Assembly (NCBI RefSeq): GCF_004137255.1
Contig: NZ_SDWT01000002.1
Span: forward strand, 434,001 to 498,000
DNA length: 64,000 nt
Source of the DNA: Nocardioides oleivorans
GTDB taxonomy: Bacteria; Actinomycetota; Actinomycetes; Propionibacteriales; Nocardioidaceae
Direction of reading: 5' to 3'
The position numbers and the translations under genes were made by a program. Shown in pieces: positions 7,499 through 15,967 of this stretch; the stretch's first letter is position 1; each line of letters begins with the position of its first letter. The notes beneath the pieces were generated by a model that was not told the origin of the DNA, ran no database searches, and was given only the letters and a program-made list of their open reading frames with translations.

Positions 7499-10400
7499 GC
7501 GGCCTCGACCCGTGCCCGCACGGCCGGCCACAGGTCCGACGTCGCCTCCCGCAGCGGTGCCAGCAGCCGGTCCGCAGCCTCCACGTCGCCGCGCCGCCGG
7601 GCCGCCTCGGCCAGCAGGAGGTAGGCGTCCGCGCCGAGGACCCAGGCGCCACCGGGCGGGCAGGCCACCCGGGTGAGTGCCTCGCTCGCCTCGCGGGTGC
7701 CCTCCCCCGTCATGGCGGCCAGGGTGGCGGCGCACAGCAGTCGCCCGGGGCGGGCGGTGCCGCTCAGCGCGGCGAGCCCGGAGCGCGCCACCGCGACGGC
7801 CTCGGCGTGGTCCCCGGTCTCGACGAGGGTGGCGGCCAGCAGTCCCGCCGCCCAGGAGTGCCACCACGGATGACCGACGGCCGACGTCGCCTCCACCGCG
7901 GCCCGGCCCAGTCGCCGGGCCTGATCGAGGTCTCCCTCGAGCCGGAGCAGCCACGCCTGGTAGGACGTGAGCCAGCCCGCGTAGGCCGGGAACCCGCTGC
8001 GCCGGTTGAGGTCCAGCGCCTCCTCGATCCGCTCGCGCGCGCCCGCCCAGTCGTCGTACGCCGCCGGCACGAAGGCCGACTCGAAGACCACCCACTGGTG
8101 CAGCCAGGGGTCGGGGCGCGCGGCCAGCAGCGGCTGGAGCTGGTCGAGCACGGAGGCGAGACGGGGCGCGTCACCGAGGTACCACGCGGTCGTCTTCAGT
8201 CCGTCGAGGGCCAGGAGGAGCGCCTCCGCCGAGCCCGCGGAGCGGGCGCGGTCGACGGCCCGCTCGGCCCGGGCTCGCGCCCCCGCGAGCTGCAGGCGGC
8301 TGGCCTCCAGGACGGAGAGGCGGCACGCGAAGTCGGCCTCGGCGCGTCGGTCACCGAGCTCGGCCGCCAGCCGGACGCCGTCCTCCAGCGCACGGCCGAT
8401 CTCGTCGGGCCTGACCTGCGCGCCGATCGCGGCGTCCCCGCCACGCGCGCGGAGGGCGGCGAGCTCGAGACGTCGCTCGCCACTGGCCCGGGCCCAGGCC
8501 AGGGCCTCGTCGATGTCCTGGATCGCGGCCGTCCAGCTGGTGCCGGCCTCGTGCACCCGGGCGCGCACGAGCAGCGCCCGGGCACGCGTGTCGGCCGCGA
8601 CCGACAGAACGGCCAGGCACCGCTCGACCAGCGTCCGGGCGTCCTCGACCGCGGCGCTGAGCAGCGCCGCCTCACCCGCGAGGAGCCAGCCCCGCGCCGC
8701 GCGCGCGTCGTCGCCGACGGCACGGGCGTGGTCGGCCATCACCTCGGGCCGATCGGCGGTGAGGTCCGCGGCGCGGCGGTGGTAGGCGGCGGCGACCGCC
8801 TGCGGGAGGGCGGCGTACACGCACTCCTGGAGCAGGTCGTTGGCGAACTCGTAGACCGCACCGCTGCGCACGAACAGCCCGGCGAGCGTGAGCTCCTCGC
8901 CGTGCCGGGACGCGGCGACCTCCGACGTCTCGGCCAGCGCGCCCAGCAGTCGCGGGTCGAGGCGGCGTCGCAGGACGGCACCGGCCTCGACCACCGCTCG
9001 GGGACCGGGCTCGAGCCGGTCGACACGGGCGCGGACGCCTGCCGCCAACGAGGCGGGCACGCCGTCGTCGCCACCCTGCAGGGCACGCAGGCACTCGACC
9101 ACGCTCAGGGTGTGTCCGGCGGTGCGGGCCATCACCTGGCCACCGTGCACCGACAGCCCGGCCGCAGCCGCCAGCTCGTCCACCGCCTCGGCCGGGAGGG
9201 GTCCGAGCCGCAGGTGCCGCGCGCGGTCGCCGAGCCGCTCGGCCACGGAAGGGTCCTCGCTGCGGACCGCTCCCACGAGCAGGACGCGGGCACCACCGAG
9301 GCGACCGGCGAGGTGTCCCAGGAGGTCGACCGTCGCGGCACCCGCGTCCTGGAGGTCGTCGAGGACGAGCACGACCGGACGCGTGGCGGCGAGCCGGCGC
9401 AGGCCCGCGACCACGGCGTCGTACGTCGAGCGGCGGTGCAGGTCGTGGTCGACGGGTGGGGCGGTCGTGCCGCGCACCACCTCGGCGAGGTCCGGGAGCA
9501 GGGCGACCCACGCGGCCTCGTGGTCGCGGACGACGGCCAGCAGCGCGTCCGGCCGCAGTCCCACGAGCGCCGGACGGAGGGCGTCGACGTAGGGCTGGAG
9601 GAAGAGCGACCTCTCCGCGGGGTGGCAGCGTCCCCGGAGGACCTGGCCCCCGGTGGCGGCGCAGTGGGCTGCGCCCGCGTCGAGCAGGCCGGTCTTGCCG
9701 ATGCCGCCCTCGCCGACGACGAGCACGACGCCGTCGGCCCCTCCGCCGACCGCGGCGTGCCAGGCCTCGCGCACGACCGCGAGCTCCGGGTCGCGGCCCA
9801 CCAGTGACGGCTGGTCGGGCGGATCGCGCGGGGCCGGCACCGCCACCGTCGCCTGCGGAGCCGGCTCCGCGTCGCGCAGCAGGGCCAGGTGGAGGTCGGC
9901 CGTCGCCCGGTCGGGGTCGGTGCCGAGCTCGCTGCGCAGGGCGCGGGCCACGGCGTCGTACGTCGACAAGGCCGCCGACACGCGCCCGTCCGCGGCCAGT
10001 GCCTGCATCAGGTCGCGCACCGCGCGCTCGTCGAAGCGGTCCGCGTCCACGCCGGCCGAGGCGACGGCCACGGCCCGCGCGGGGTCGAGCGCGAGAAGCG
10101 CCACGACGCGGTGGTGGCGTGCCTCGCGGCGCACGTCGTCGGCCTCACGCCTCACCTGCACGACCCAGTCGACGTCGTCCTCGTCGAGGAGGGCAGGGCC
10201 GTTGCCGAGCAGGCCGAGGGCGGCCGCGGCAGACGCCTCGGCGAGCGCGTGCTCGCCGAGGCCGAGCCGGGCTCCGGCCTCCGAGGCCAGCAGCGCGGCC
10301 TCGGCCAGGTCGACCGTCCAGGTGCCGCCGAGGCGGTAGGACCCCGGCACCCCGACCACCAGGTCGCGACCCAGCACCGGACCCAGCGTCCGGCGGATCC

Positions 10401-10629
10401 GGCTCGCCAGCGTGGCGACGTTGGCTCCCGGATCGGCCGGCACCGCGTCGGGCCAGAGCGCCTCCACGATGCGGTCCGTGCTCGTGGTGCCCCCGGAGGC
10501 GGCGAGCAGCGCGAGGAACGTCCGCGCCTTGCGGCTGCCCAGCTCGCCGCCCGCGAACGAGCGTCCGGCGGCCTCCACGACCAGCGCGGAGGACAGCCGG
10601 AACCGGACGGCGTCGCCGGACTGGCTCAC
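7435..10629 (-). CDS. AfsR/SARP-type transcriptional regulator with BTAD, ATPase and TPR domains
   Basis: 1064-aa regulator. Domain order: OmpR-type winged helix (about 15-95; GSRKARTFLALLAASGG, IVEALWPD), bacterial transcriptional activation domain (about 100-250; ALSTYDAVARALRSELG), P-loop STAND-like ATPase (Walker A GEGGIGKTGLLD near residue 311, Walker B VLVLDDLQDAG), then a long TPR-like helical C-terminus. This is the architecture of large SARPs that activate secondary-metabolism or nearby operons, with nucleotide hydrolysis as a switch. GTG 10629 starts 24 bp after the DUF3037 stop, so it may be the last gene of that operon. No strong ribosome site is seen. Its 3' end overlaps the convergent hydrolase-glycosyltransferase gene by 64 bp. 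Confidence 0.9.
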   Translation of the reverse strand: MSQSGDAVRFRLSSALVVEAAGRSFAGGELGSRKARTFLALLAASGGTTSTDRIVEALWPDAVPADPGANVATLASRIRRTLGPVLGRDLVVGVPGSYRLGGTWTVDLAEAALLASEAGARLGLGEHALAEASAAAALGLLGNGPALLDEDDVDWVVQVRREADDVRREARHHRVVALLALDPARAVAVASAGVDADRFDERAVRDLMQALAADGRVSAALSTYDAVARALRSELGTDPDRATADLHLALLRDAEPAPQATVAVPAPRDPPDQPSLVGRDPELAVVREAWHAAVGGGADGVVLVVGEGGIGKTGLLDAGAAHCAATGGQVLRGRCHPAERSLFLQPYVDALRPALVGLRPDALLAVVRDHEAAWVALLPDLAEVVRGTTAPPVDHDLHRRSTYDAVVAGLRRLAATRPVVLVLDDLQDAGAATVDLLGHLAGRLGGARVLLVGAVRSEDPSVAERLGDRARHLRLGPLPAEAVDELAAAAGLSVHGGQVMARTAGHTLSVVECLRALQGGDDGVPASLAAGVRARVDRLEPGPRAVVEAGAVLRRRLDPRLLGALAETSEVAASRHGEELTLAGLFVRSGAVYEFANDLLQECVYAALPQAVAAAYHRRAADLTADRPEVMADHARAVGDDARAARGWLLAGEAALLSAAVEDARTLVERCLAVLSVAADTRARALLVRARVHEAGTSWTAAIQDIDEALAWARASGERRLELAALRARGGDAAIGAQVRPDEIGRALEDGVRLAAELGDRRAEADFACRLSVLEASRLQLAGARARAERAVDRARSAGSAEALLLALDGLKTTAWYLGDAPRLASVLDQLQPLLAARPDPWLHQWVVFESAFVPAAYDDWAGARERIEEALDLNRRSGFPAYAGWLTSYQAWLLRLEGDLDQARRLGRAAVEATSAVGHPWWHSWAAGLLAATLVETGDHAEAVAVARSGLAALSGTARPGRLLCAATLAAMTGEGTREASEALTRVACPPGGAWVLGADAYLLLAEAARRRGDVEAADRLLAPLREATSDLWPAVRARVEAAQSTSSTILAARSAPSDGTGR

Positions 10630-10653
10630 CCCACGAGTATCAACCCCACGGGG

Positions 10654-11034
10654 CTACCCGACGAGGCGCTCGCGCAGGTGCTCGAGCTGGCGCGCCGGGT
10701 CGTCGGTGACGCCGCCGTGGACCGGACCCGGCTGGAGCACCGTGCTGCGCGGGGCCTTGAGGAACCCGAACCGCTGGCCGAGGGACTGCCGGGCGGCCGC
10801 GCCTCCACGCTCGTCGCCGCGGCAGACCCAGTCGACGAAGCCCAGCGCCTCGCAGACCTGGTCGACGTCGATGCCGGCGTCGAGGGCGTGCAACCGGTCG
10901 GCGTCGACGTTCCACACCGCGTCGAGGAAGTCGGCCGACTGGCAGTGGAGCACGACCCCGACGTTGAGGAACTCCTCGCGCTCGGGCCTCGGCACGCAGC
11001 GCAGCACGACGTACTGGTAGGCGAGCCGGGTCAC
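10654..11034 (-). CDS. DUF3037 protein, partner of the HipA-like kinase
   Basis: 126-aa protein opening TRLAYQYVVLRCVPRPERE and EEFLNVGVVLHC, the signature of DUF3037. Genes of this family are commonly found beside a short HipA-family kinase, as here: the GTG start overlaps the kinase stop by GTGA. Function is unknown; the pairing suggests a modulator or substrate of the kinase. An upstream in-frame extension to 12036 is the shadow of the kinase gene. Confidence 0.85.
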   Translation of the reverse strand: MTRLAYQYVVLRCVPRPEREEFLNVGVVLHCQSADFLDAVWNVDADRLHALDAGIDVDQVCEALGFVDWVCRGDERGGAAARQSLGQRFGFLKAPRSTVLQPGPVHGGVTDDPARQLEHLRERLVG

Positions 11035-11831
11035 GGCGCGACCTCGCCGTCGTGGCCGGGCAGCCACTGGCGGGTGCCGAGCCGCGCGGTCAGGAAGTCG
11101 ACATAGGCCGCCCGCAGCTCGTCCGGACCGAGCTCGGTGCCCTCGGTGCCGTCGGTGCCCGGGAGCGGCTCGAGCCACACGTCGGGGACGGCGGCCAGCA
11201 CCTCGACGAAGACCTCGCGGCCGAGCGACGCCGCGATCTCCCCGTCGAGCTCGCGCGCCCGGGCCGCGCAGGTCTCGAAGACGTGCCCGCTGACGTCCCA
11301 GGGCTGGGCGGCGAACTTCGCGGGATCGGTCACCCCGCTCCGCCAGCCGTGGTGGAAGTAGAGCGAGGCGCCGTGGTCGATGACCCAGAGGTCCCCGTTC
11401 CACAGCAGCAGGTTGGGGTTGCGCCAGGACCGGTCGACGTTGGCGGTGAAGGCGTCGAGCCAGAGCACCCGCGCGCCCTCGTCGTCGGCGACCGAGACCT
11501 GGCCGTCGACGCCGAACGAGCCGGGCAGGAAGTCGATGCCGAGATTGGGACCCACGCTCGCCCGGATGAGGTCCTGGACCTCCTCGTCCGCCTCGTAGCG
11601 GGCGATCTCGGGGTCCAGGTCGAGCACGACGAGTCGCGGGGTGCGCAGGCCCAGCCGGGTGGCGAGCTCGCTGACGACCACCTCCGCGACGAGGACCTTG
11701 GCCCCCTGGCCGGCACCGCGGAACTTGCAGACGTAGGTGCCCAGGTCGTCGGCCTCGACGATGCCGGGCAGGCTGCCGCCCTCGCGGAGCGGGGTGACGT
11801 AGCGGGTGACGGAGACGTGCTGAAGCGTCAC
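11031..11831 (-). CDS. Short HipA-family Ser/Thr kinase
   Basis: 266-aa protein of the PI3/4-kinase-like HipA superfamily, without the extra N-terminal subdomain of classic 440-aa HipA toxins. Seen: nucleotide-binding lysine in TYVCKF, catalytic loop LDAFTANVDRSWRNPN (about residue 126-140) and metal-binding IDHG (about 150-153) in place of DFG. The key Asp, Asn and Asp are therefore all present and activity is likely. No HipB-like antitoxin gene is adjacent; DUF3037 follows instead with a GTGA overlap. The GTG start at 11831 itself overlaps the ppk2 stop by GTGA, so the three genes are translationally coupled. The target is unknown; HipA kinases phosphorylate aminoacyl-tRNA synthetases. Confidence 0.85.
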   Translation of the reverse strand: MTLQHVSVTRYVTPLREGGSLPGIVEADDLGTYVCKFRGAGQGAKVLVAEVVVSELATRLGLRTPRLVVLDLDPEIARYEADEEVQDLIRASVGPNLGIDFLPGSFGVDGQVSVADDEGARVLWLDAFTANVDRSWRNPNLLLWNGDLWVIDHGASLYFHHGWRSGVTDPAKFAAQPWDVSGHVFETCAARARELDGEIAASLGREVFVEVLAAVPDVWLEPLPGTDGTEGTELGPDELRAAYVDFLTARLGTRQWLPGHDGEVAP

Positions 11832-12682
11832 TGGACCGGGGACTCCTCGGCCAGGCGCTTCTTCTCCGCCTCGACGTCGAAGTCGGCGGCCGGCCACTGC
11901 GGGTCGAGCCCGCGAAGCGTGTCGAGCAGGAGCTGGGCGACGGCGAGGTTGCGGAACCACTTCTTGTCGGCCGGGACCACGTGCCACGGCGCGACGTCGG
12001 TGTTCGTCCGCTCGAGCGCGATCTCGTAGGCCTCACGGTAGGCCGACCAGAAGGCCCGCTCGTCGAGGTCGCCGGGGTTGTACTTCCAGTGCTTGTCCGG
12101 GTTGTCCAGCCGCGCGGCGAGCCGCGCCTTCTGCTCGTCGGCGCCGACGTGCAGCATGCACTTGATGATCGAGACGCCCTGGTCCGCGAGCCGGGCCTCG
12201 AAGTCGTTGATCGCGCCGTAGCGACGCTGGATCTCGGCAGGCTCGGCGAGCTCGTGCACGCGGGCGATCAGCACGTCCTCGTAGTGGCTGCGGTCGAAGA
12301 CCCCGATGTAGCCGGCCGGCGGGAGGCCCTTCTCGATCCGCCACAGGAAGTCGTGGGCGCGCTCCTCGTCGGTGGGTGCCTTGAAGCTGGTGATCCGCAC
12401 GCCCTGCGGGTCGACCAGGCCGATCGTGTGGCGCAGGACGCCACCCTTGCCGCTGGTGTCCATGCCCTGGAGCACCAGGAGCACGCGACGCTCCGACCCC
12501 ACGGTGCGCTGGGCCCAGAGCCGCTCCTGCAGGTCGGCAAGCTCGTCGCCCATCGCGAAGAGCGCCCCCTTGCCGTCGGCCTTCTTGCCGTCGAACCCGG
12601 GCGCGGCATCGGTCTCGATGGCGGTGAGGTCGACCGGGCCGGCGGGCAGCCGCAGGGCATCGGCGATGGGAGAGGTGGTCAT
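11828..12682 (-). CDS. ppk2: Polyphosphate kinase 2 family protein
   Basis: 284-aa PPK2: transfers phosphate between polyphosphate and nucleotides, usually making ADP or ATP from AMP/ADP. The P-loop GMDTSGKGG is at residues 73-81, followed by the lid/Walker B stretch FDRSHYEDVL (about 129-138) and the conserved WKYNPGD and ERTNTDVAPWHVVPAD. The single-domain length fits class III or class I enzymes; the nucleotide preference cannot be read from sequence alone. ATG 12682 lies 23 bp downstream of the GNAT stop, so the gene may be part of the longer recA-side train. Coupling to a HipA-like kinase by GTGA is unusual. Confidence 0.92.
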   Translation of the reverse strand: MTTSPIADALRLPAGPVDLTAIETDAAPGFDGKKADGKGALFAMGDELADLQERLWAQRTVGSERRVLLVLQGMDTSGKGGVLRHTIGLVDPQGVRITSFKAPTDEERAHDFLWRIEKGLPPAGYIGVFDRSHYEDVLIARVHELAEPAEIQRRYGAINDFEARLADQGVSIIKCMLHVGADEQKARLAARLDNPDKHWKYNPGDLDERAFWSAYREAYEIALERTNTDVAPWHVVPADKKWFRNLAVAQLLLDTLRGLDPQWPAADFDVEAEKKRLAEESPVQ

Positions 12683-12705
12683 GGGGACATCATGACCGAC
12701 GGTCG

Positions 12706-13428
12706 TCAGCCGAGCACCCGACGCACGTCGAGCGTGCACCCCACCACGGTCGCCACACCACCGTCTCGCTGCCGCTCGTCGAACCACGTGCCCCGCACGA
12801 AGCCCACCTTGTCGAGCACGCGCAGCGACGCGGCGTTGCGGTGGTCGGGGGCGGCGAAGAACCCGGTGGCGTCCGGGAACCGCGTGGCCGCACGCACCAT
12901 CCACGTCCAGAGCACCCGTGCCCCGATCCCGCGTCCGACCCAGTCCGGCTCGCCGATGACGTAGTCGAGCCCGACCGCGTCCGGGTCCGGGGTCAGCAGC
13001 GCGAAGTCGGGGAAGTCGCGGATCCGGTAGTCCTGCACGAACCCCACCGAGCGCCCGTTGACCTCGGCCACCCACATCCGGATCGGGGTGGTGCCGTCGA
13101 TGCGGGGGCCGTAGGTCGCCGCAACCCGCTCCTGGCTCGGCTCGCCCTCGTGGTGCCACCAGCGCTGCACGTGCGGCTCGCCCAGCCAGCGAGCCAGGAC
13201 CGGCAGGTCGCCGTACGTCATCGCCCGCAGGGTCGTCGTGAGGTCAGGCTCCACCGCGAAGACCAGGGTCTCGCCGGCGAGGTCCGTCGCCACCGGTGCC
13301 CCAGCGGCCGTCGCCGCGACCCGGCGCGCTGCTGCGGCCCACGACTCGGCGGGCCGGACGGCGCCGGTCAGCTCGTGGCCCCGCACCCGCACGACGACAG
13401 GGACGACGGCAGCAGGGACGGGTTCCAC
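12706..13428 (-). CDS. GNAT acetyltransferase, AAC(6')-like with N-terminal extension
   Basis: 240 aa. The C-terminal about 170 residues form a GNAT domain of the aminoglycoside 6'-N-acetyltransferase/IucB-like branch: LPVLARWLGEPHVQRWW, then GLDYVIGEPDWVGRGIGARV (acetyl-CoA loop GRGIGA) and NAASLRVLDKVGFVRGTW. Residues 1-65 (Ala/Val-rich, beginning MEPVPAAVVPVVVRV) are not part of the GNAT fold; they may be a separate small domain. GTG 13428 is supported by AGGTGGG about 6 bp upstream, but a start nearer Met71 would give a plain GNAT. The acceptor is unknown; related proteins acetylate aminoglycosides or siderophore precursors. Confidence 0.8.
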   Translation of the reverse strand: MEPVPAAVVPVVVRVRGHELTGAVRPAESWAAAARRVAATAAGAPVATDLAGETLVFAVEPDLTTTLRAMTYGDLPVLARWLGEPHVQRWWHHEGEPSQERVAATYGPRIDGTTPIRMWVAEVNGRSVGFVQDYRIRDFPDFALLTPDPDAVGLDYVIGEPDWVGRGIGARVLWTWMVRAATRFPDATGFFAAPDHRNAASLRVLDKVGFVRGTWFDERQRDGGVATVVGCTLDVRRVLG

Positions 13429-13467
13429 CGTCCCACCTTCTCAGCCCTCGCGGGCCCGACGGCAGGG

Positions 13468-13968
13468 TCAGTGTGCGAGTCCGCTTCCGACGACCGGCGG
13501 GAGGACCGACCACGGGAAGTCGATCCAGAGGTCGGTCTCGCGCCAGGCGTAGTCGGGCTTGATGACCGAGTGCGGCTTGTCGTAGATGACGACCGTGCGC
13601 GCCTCGGCGACGTGGCCCTCGCAGAACTCGTGGACCAGCTCGAGGGTGCGACCGGTGTCGGCGACGTCGTCGGCGATGAGCACCTTGAGCCCGGACAGGT
13701 CGACCGCGGCCGGGGTCGGCGGCAGCATGATCGGCACGTCGAGGCGCTCGTCGACGCCGGTGTAGAACTCGACGTTGAGGACGGACAGGTTCTTCACACC
13801 GAGTGCGTAGCCGAGCCCCATGCCGAGCGCCAGGCCACCGCGGGCGATCGAGAGGACCATGTCGGGCTGGTAGCCGGAGTCGGCCACCTGCTGGGCCAGG
13901 TCGCGGGTGGCCGTGCCGAACAGCTCGTAGGTCAGGACCTCACGCTCGTTGCTCACGAGGCCATCCAA
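13468..13968 (-). CDS. Purine-type phosphoribosyltransferase
   Basis: 166-aa type I phosphoribosyltransferase. The PRPP-binding motif VLIADDVADTGRTLE is complete, with the upstream MVLSIARGGLALG loop and the downstream WIDFPW typical of the xanthine/hypoxanthine salvage group. It would convert a nucleobase and PRPP into a nucleotide, but the base is not determined. The ATG at 13968 lies 3 bp after the recX stop; an in-frame GTG at 13956 is an alternative. Transcription from the recA promoter is plausible. Confidence 0.85.
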   Translation of the reverse strand: MDGLVSNEREVLTYELFGTATRDLAQQVADSGYQPDMVLSIARGGLALGMGLGYALGVKNLSVLNVEFYTGVDERLDVPIMLPPTPAAVDLSGLKVLIADDVADTGRTLELVHEFCEGHVAEARTVVIYDKPHSVIKPDYAWRETDLWIDFPWSVLPPVVGSGLAH

Positions 13969-13971
13969 CCG

Positions 13972-14718
13972 TCAGTCGTCCGGCGGCGCCATGTCGTCGG
14001 TCACGAGACCCTCATCACCCGCGGCTGCGTCGGCGAGGGCCTCGCGCACGACCGAGAACGCGATCGCCGAGGAGTAGCCCTTGCGCGCCAGCAGGCCCGC
14101 CAGCCGTCTCGTCGCCACCTGCGGCTCGAGACCGCGCATCGACCGCAGCTTCCGCTCGACCAGTGCCCGTGCCGCGTCGCGCTGGTCGGTCTCGTCGATC
14201 TGCTCCAGGGCCTCGGCGACGTGGTCGTCGGCGACGCCCTTGCGGCGCAGCTCCTGCTTGAGGGCCATGGGGGCGAGGCCACGGCTGCGGTGCCGGCTCT
14301 CCACCCACTGTCGCGCGAACGCGGCGTCGTCGATGAGGCCGACCTCGGTGAACCGGTCGAGCAGCCCCGCGGCGAGGTCGTCGGGCACGCCCCGCTTGGC
14401 GAGCTTGTCGGCGAGCTCCTGGCGCGTGCGGGCCTGCCCGGTGAGCGTGTCGAGGAGGATCTTGCGGGCCACCGCCTCGGGGTCGGCCTCGACCTCCGCG
14501 GCGGCGGCCTCCTCTCGGGCGAGCCGAGCGGCCTCCCGCTCCTCCCACGTGCGGCGGGGGCGGGACTTCTTCCTGCCCTTCGCCGCGCCGGCAGACCTGC
14601 CGGTCGAGTCCCGCGACCTGCGCGGCTCGTCCGGCGTGGGCGGGGACTGCCCCACCCACGCCTGGACGCCGAGGCCGACGTCGCCGACCCAGTCGGGGGC
14701 GGGACGTGACTCCGACAT
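13972..14718 (-). CDS. recX: Recombination regulator RecX
   Basis: 248-aa RecX: a helical three-repeat protein that binds the RecA filament and limits its activity. An N-terminal Arg/Lys/Pro-rich region (about 1-75) precedes the conserved repeats: LLDTLTGQARTRQELADKLA, VGLIDDAAFARQWVESR, RGLAPMALKQELRRKGV. Its ATG overlaps the recA stop by one base (TGATG), so it is coupled to recA as in most actinobacteria. The length is normal for the phylum. Confidence 0.95.
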   Translation of the reverse strand: MSESRPAPDWVGDVGLGVQAWVGQSPPTPDEPRRSRDSTGRSAGAAKGRKKSRPRRTWEEREAARLAREEAAAAEVEADPEAVARKILLDTLTGQARTRQELADKLAKRGVPDDLAAGLLDRFTEVGLIDDAAFARQWVESRHRSRGLAPMALKQELRRKGVADDHVAEALEQIDETDQRDAARALVERKLRSMRGLEPQVATRRLAGLLARKGYSSAIAFSVVREALADAAAGDEGLVTDDMAPPDD

Positions 14719-15770
14719 CAGAAGTCGTCGACCCCGATGGGCTCGTCGCTGAGGTCGTCAGCGGGCTTGTCGACGCTGGGCGTGACACCGAGCTTCTCGA
14801 GGATGAGCTTCTCGATCTCGTTGGCGAGGTCGGGGTTGTCGCGCAGGAAGTTGCGGGAGTTCTCCTTGCCCTGGCCGAGCTGGTCGCCCTCGTAGGTGTA
14901 CCAGGCACCGGCCTTGCGGATGATGCCCGCCTCGACGCCGACGTCGATCAGGCCGCCCTCGCGGGAGATGCCCTTGCCGTACATGATGTCGAACTCGGCC
15001 TGCTTGAACGGCGGGGCCACCTTGTTCTTGACGACCTTGACGCGGGTGCGGTTGCCGACCATGTCAGTGCCGTCCTTGAGCGTCTCGATGCGACGCACGT
15101 CGAGGCGCACCGAGGAGTAGAACTTCAGCGCGCGACCACCGGTGGTGGTCTCGGGCGAGCCGAACATGACGCCGATCTTCTCGCGCAGCTGGTTGATGAA
15201 GATGGCGGTGGTGCCGGAGTTGTTGAGGGCACCGGTCATCTTGCGCAGCGCCTGGCTCATCAGGCGGGCCTGGAGGCCGACGTGGCTGTCGCCCATCTCG
15301 CCCTCGATCTCGGCCCGGGGCACGAGCGCCGCGACGGAGTCGATGACGATCAGCGAGAGCGCACCGGAGCGGATCAGCATGTCGGCGATCTCGAGCGCCT
15401 GCTCACCGGAGTCGGGCTGGGAGACCAGGAGGGCGTCGGTGTCGACGCCGAGGTTCTTCGCGTAGTCGGGGTCGAGCGCGTGCTCGGCGTCGATGAAGGC
15501 GACGATGCCGCCGGCCGCCTGGGCGCTGGCCACCGCGTGGAGGGCGACCGTCGTCTTTCCGGAGGACTCCGGACCGTAGATCTCGACCACGCGTCCGCGC
15601 GGGAGACCACCGAGGCCGAGGGCCACGTCGAGGGCGATCGACCCCGTGGGGATCACCTCGAGCGGGGCACGCGTCTCGTCGCCCAGTCGCATGACCGAGC
15701 CCTTGCCGAACTGCTTCTCCACCTGTGCGAGGGCGGCGTCGAGTGCCTTCTCGCGGTCTGCTCCAGCCAT
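14718..15770 (-). CDS. recA: Recombinase RecA
   Basis: 350-aa RecA, the ATP-dependent strand-exchange protein and LexA co-protease. The Walker [10 protein letters not shown] lies near residues 66-74, followed by [10 protein letters not shown], the L1/L2 DNA loops and [18 protein letters not shown], then [20 protein letters not shown]. No intein is present, unlike some mycobacteria. The start ATG at 15770 is preceded by a leader of about 35 nt from a RecA-NDp promoter, with an SOS box further upstream. The recX gene is coupled downstream. Confidence 0.98.
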   Translation of the reverse strand: MAGADREKALDAALAQVEKQFGKGSVMRLGDETRAPLEVIPTGSIALDVALGLGGLPRGRVVEIYGPESSGKTTVALHAVASAQAAGGIVAFIDAEHALDPDYAKNLGVDTDALLVSQPDSGEQALEIADMLIRSGALSLIVIDSVAALVPRAEIEGEMGDSHVGLQARLMSQALRKMTGALNNSGTTAIFINQLREKIGVMFGSPETTTGGRALKFYSSVRLDVRRIETLKDGTDMVGNRTRVKVVKNKVAPPFKQAEFDIMYGKGISREGGLIDVGVEAGIIRKAGAWYTYEGDQLGQGKENSRNFLRDNPDLANEIEKLILEKLGVTPSVDKPADDLSDEPIGVDDF

Positions 15771-15813
15771 TGCTGTGTCCCGTTCTCTCGTCGTTGTCTG
15801 CGGTACTTATGCG

Positions 15814-15836
15814 ACGCTAGGGCGAGCCACTGACAG
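15814..15836 (-). promoter_or_regulatory. RecA-NDp (PafBC-type) promoter of recA
   Basis: On the minus strand CTGTCAGTGG (15836-15827), 7 nt, then TAGCGT (15819-15814). This matches the actinobacterial RecA-NDp pattern tTGTCRgTGg-N7/8-TAnnnT, recognised with the PafBC activator during DNA damage independently of LexA. A transcript starting about 7 bp after the -10 would have a leader of about 37 nt. Confidence 0.8.
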
Positions 15837-15905
15837 TCCCTGATCAGGACCGTCGACGCTGTGGACAACCTCGCCCCTCGTCGTACCTGTGGAGAGAATC
15901 TAGCC

Positions 15906-15919
15906 CGAACAGGTGTTCG
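15906..15919. promoter_or_regulatory. SOS box (LexA site) upstream of recA
   Basis: CGAACAGGTGTTCG is a perfect match to the actinobacterial/Bacillus-type LexA palindrome CGAAC-N4-GTTCG. It lies 136 bp upstream of recA. On the minus strand it is followed 3 bp later by TAGATT, a usable -10, which places the box over the -35 region of a second recA promoter. Confidence 0.9.
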
Positions 15920-15967
15920 ATGCACCGTTCGACACGCGGCGTGTCGCGGGCAGATCCGGGAGCCGGG

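Noticed and set aside
6409..9807. A 1132-codon plus-strand frame crossing from the glycosyltransferase into the SARP gene
   Set aside because: It spans two unrelated genes in different frames and has no domain.
13244..13562. Small plus-strand frames opposite the GNAT and phosphoribosyltransferase genes
   Set aside because: Arg/Pro/Ser-rich shadows without start signals.
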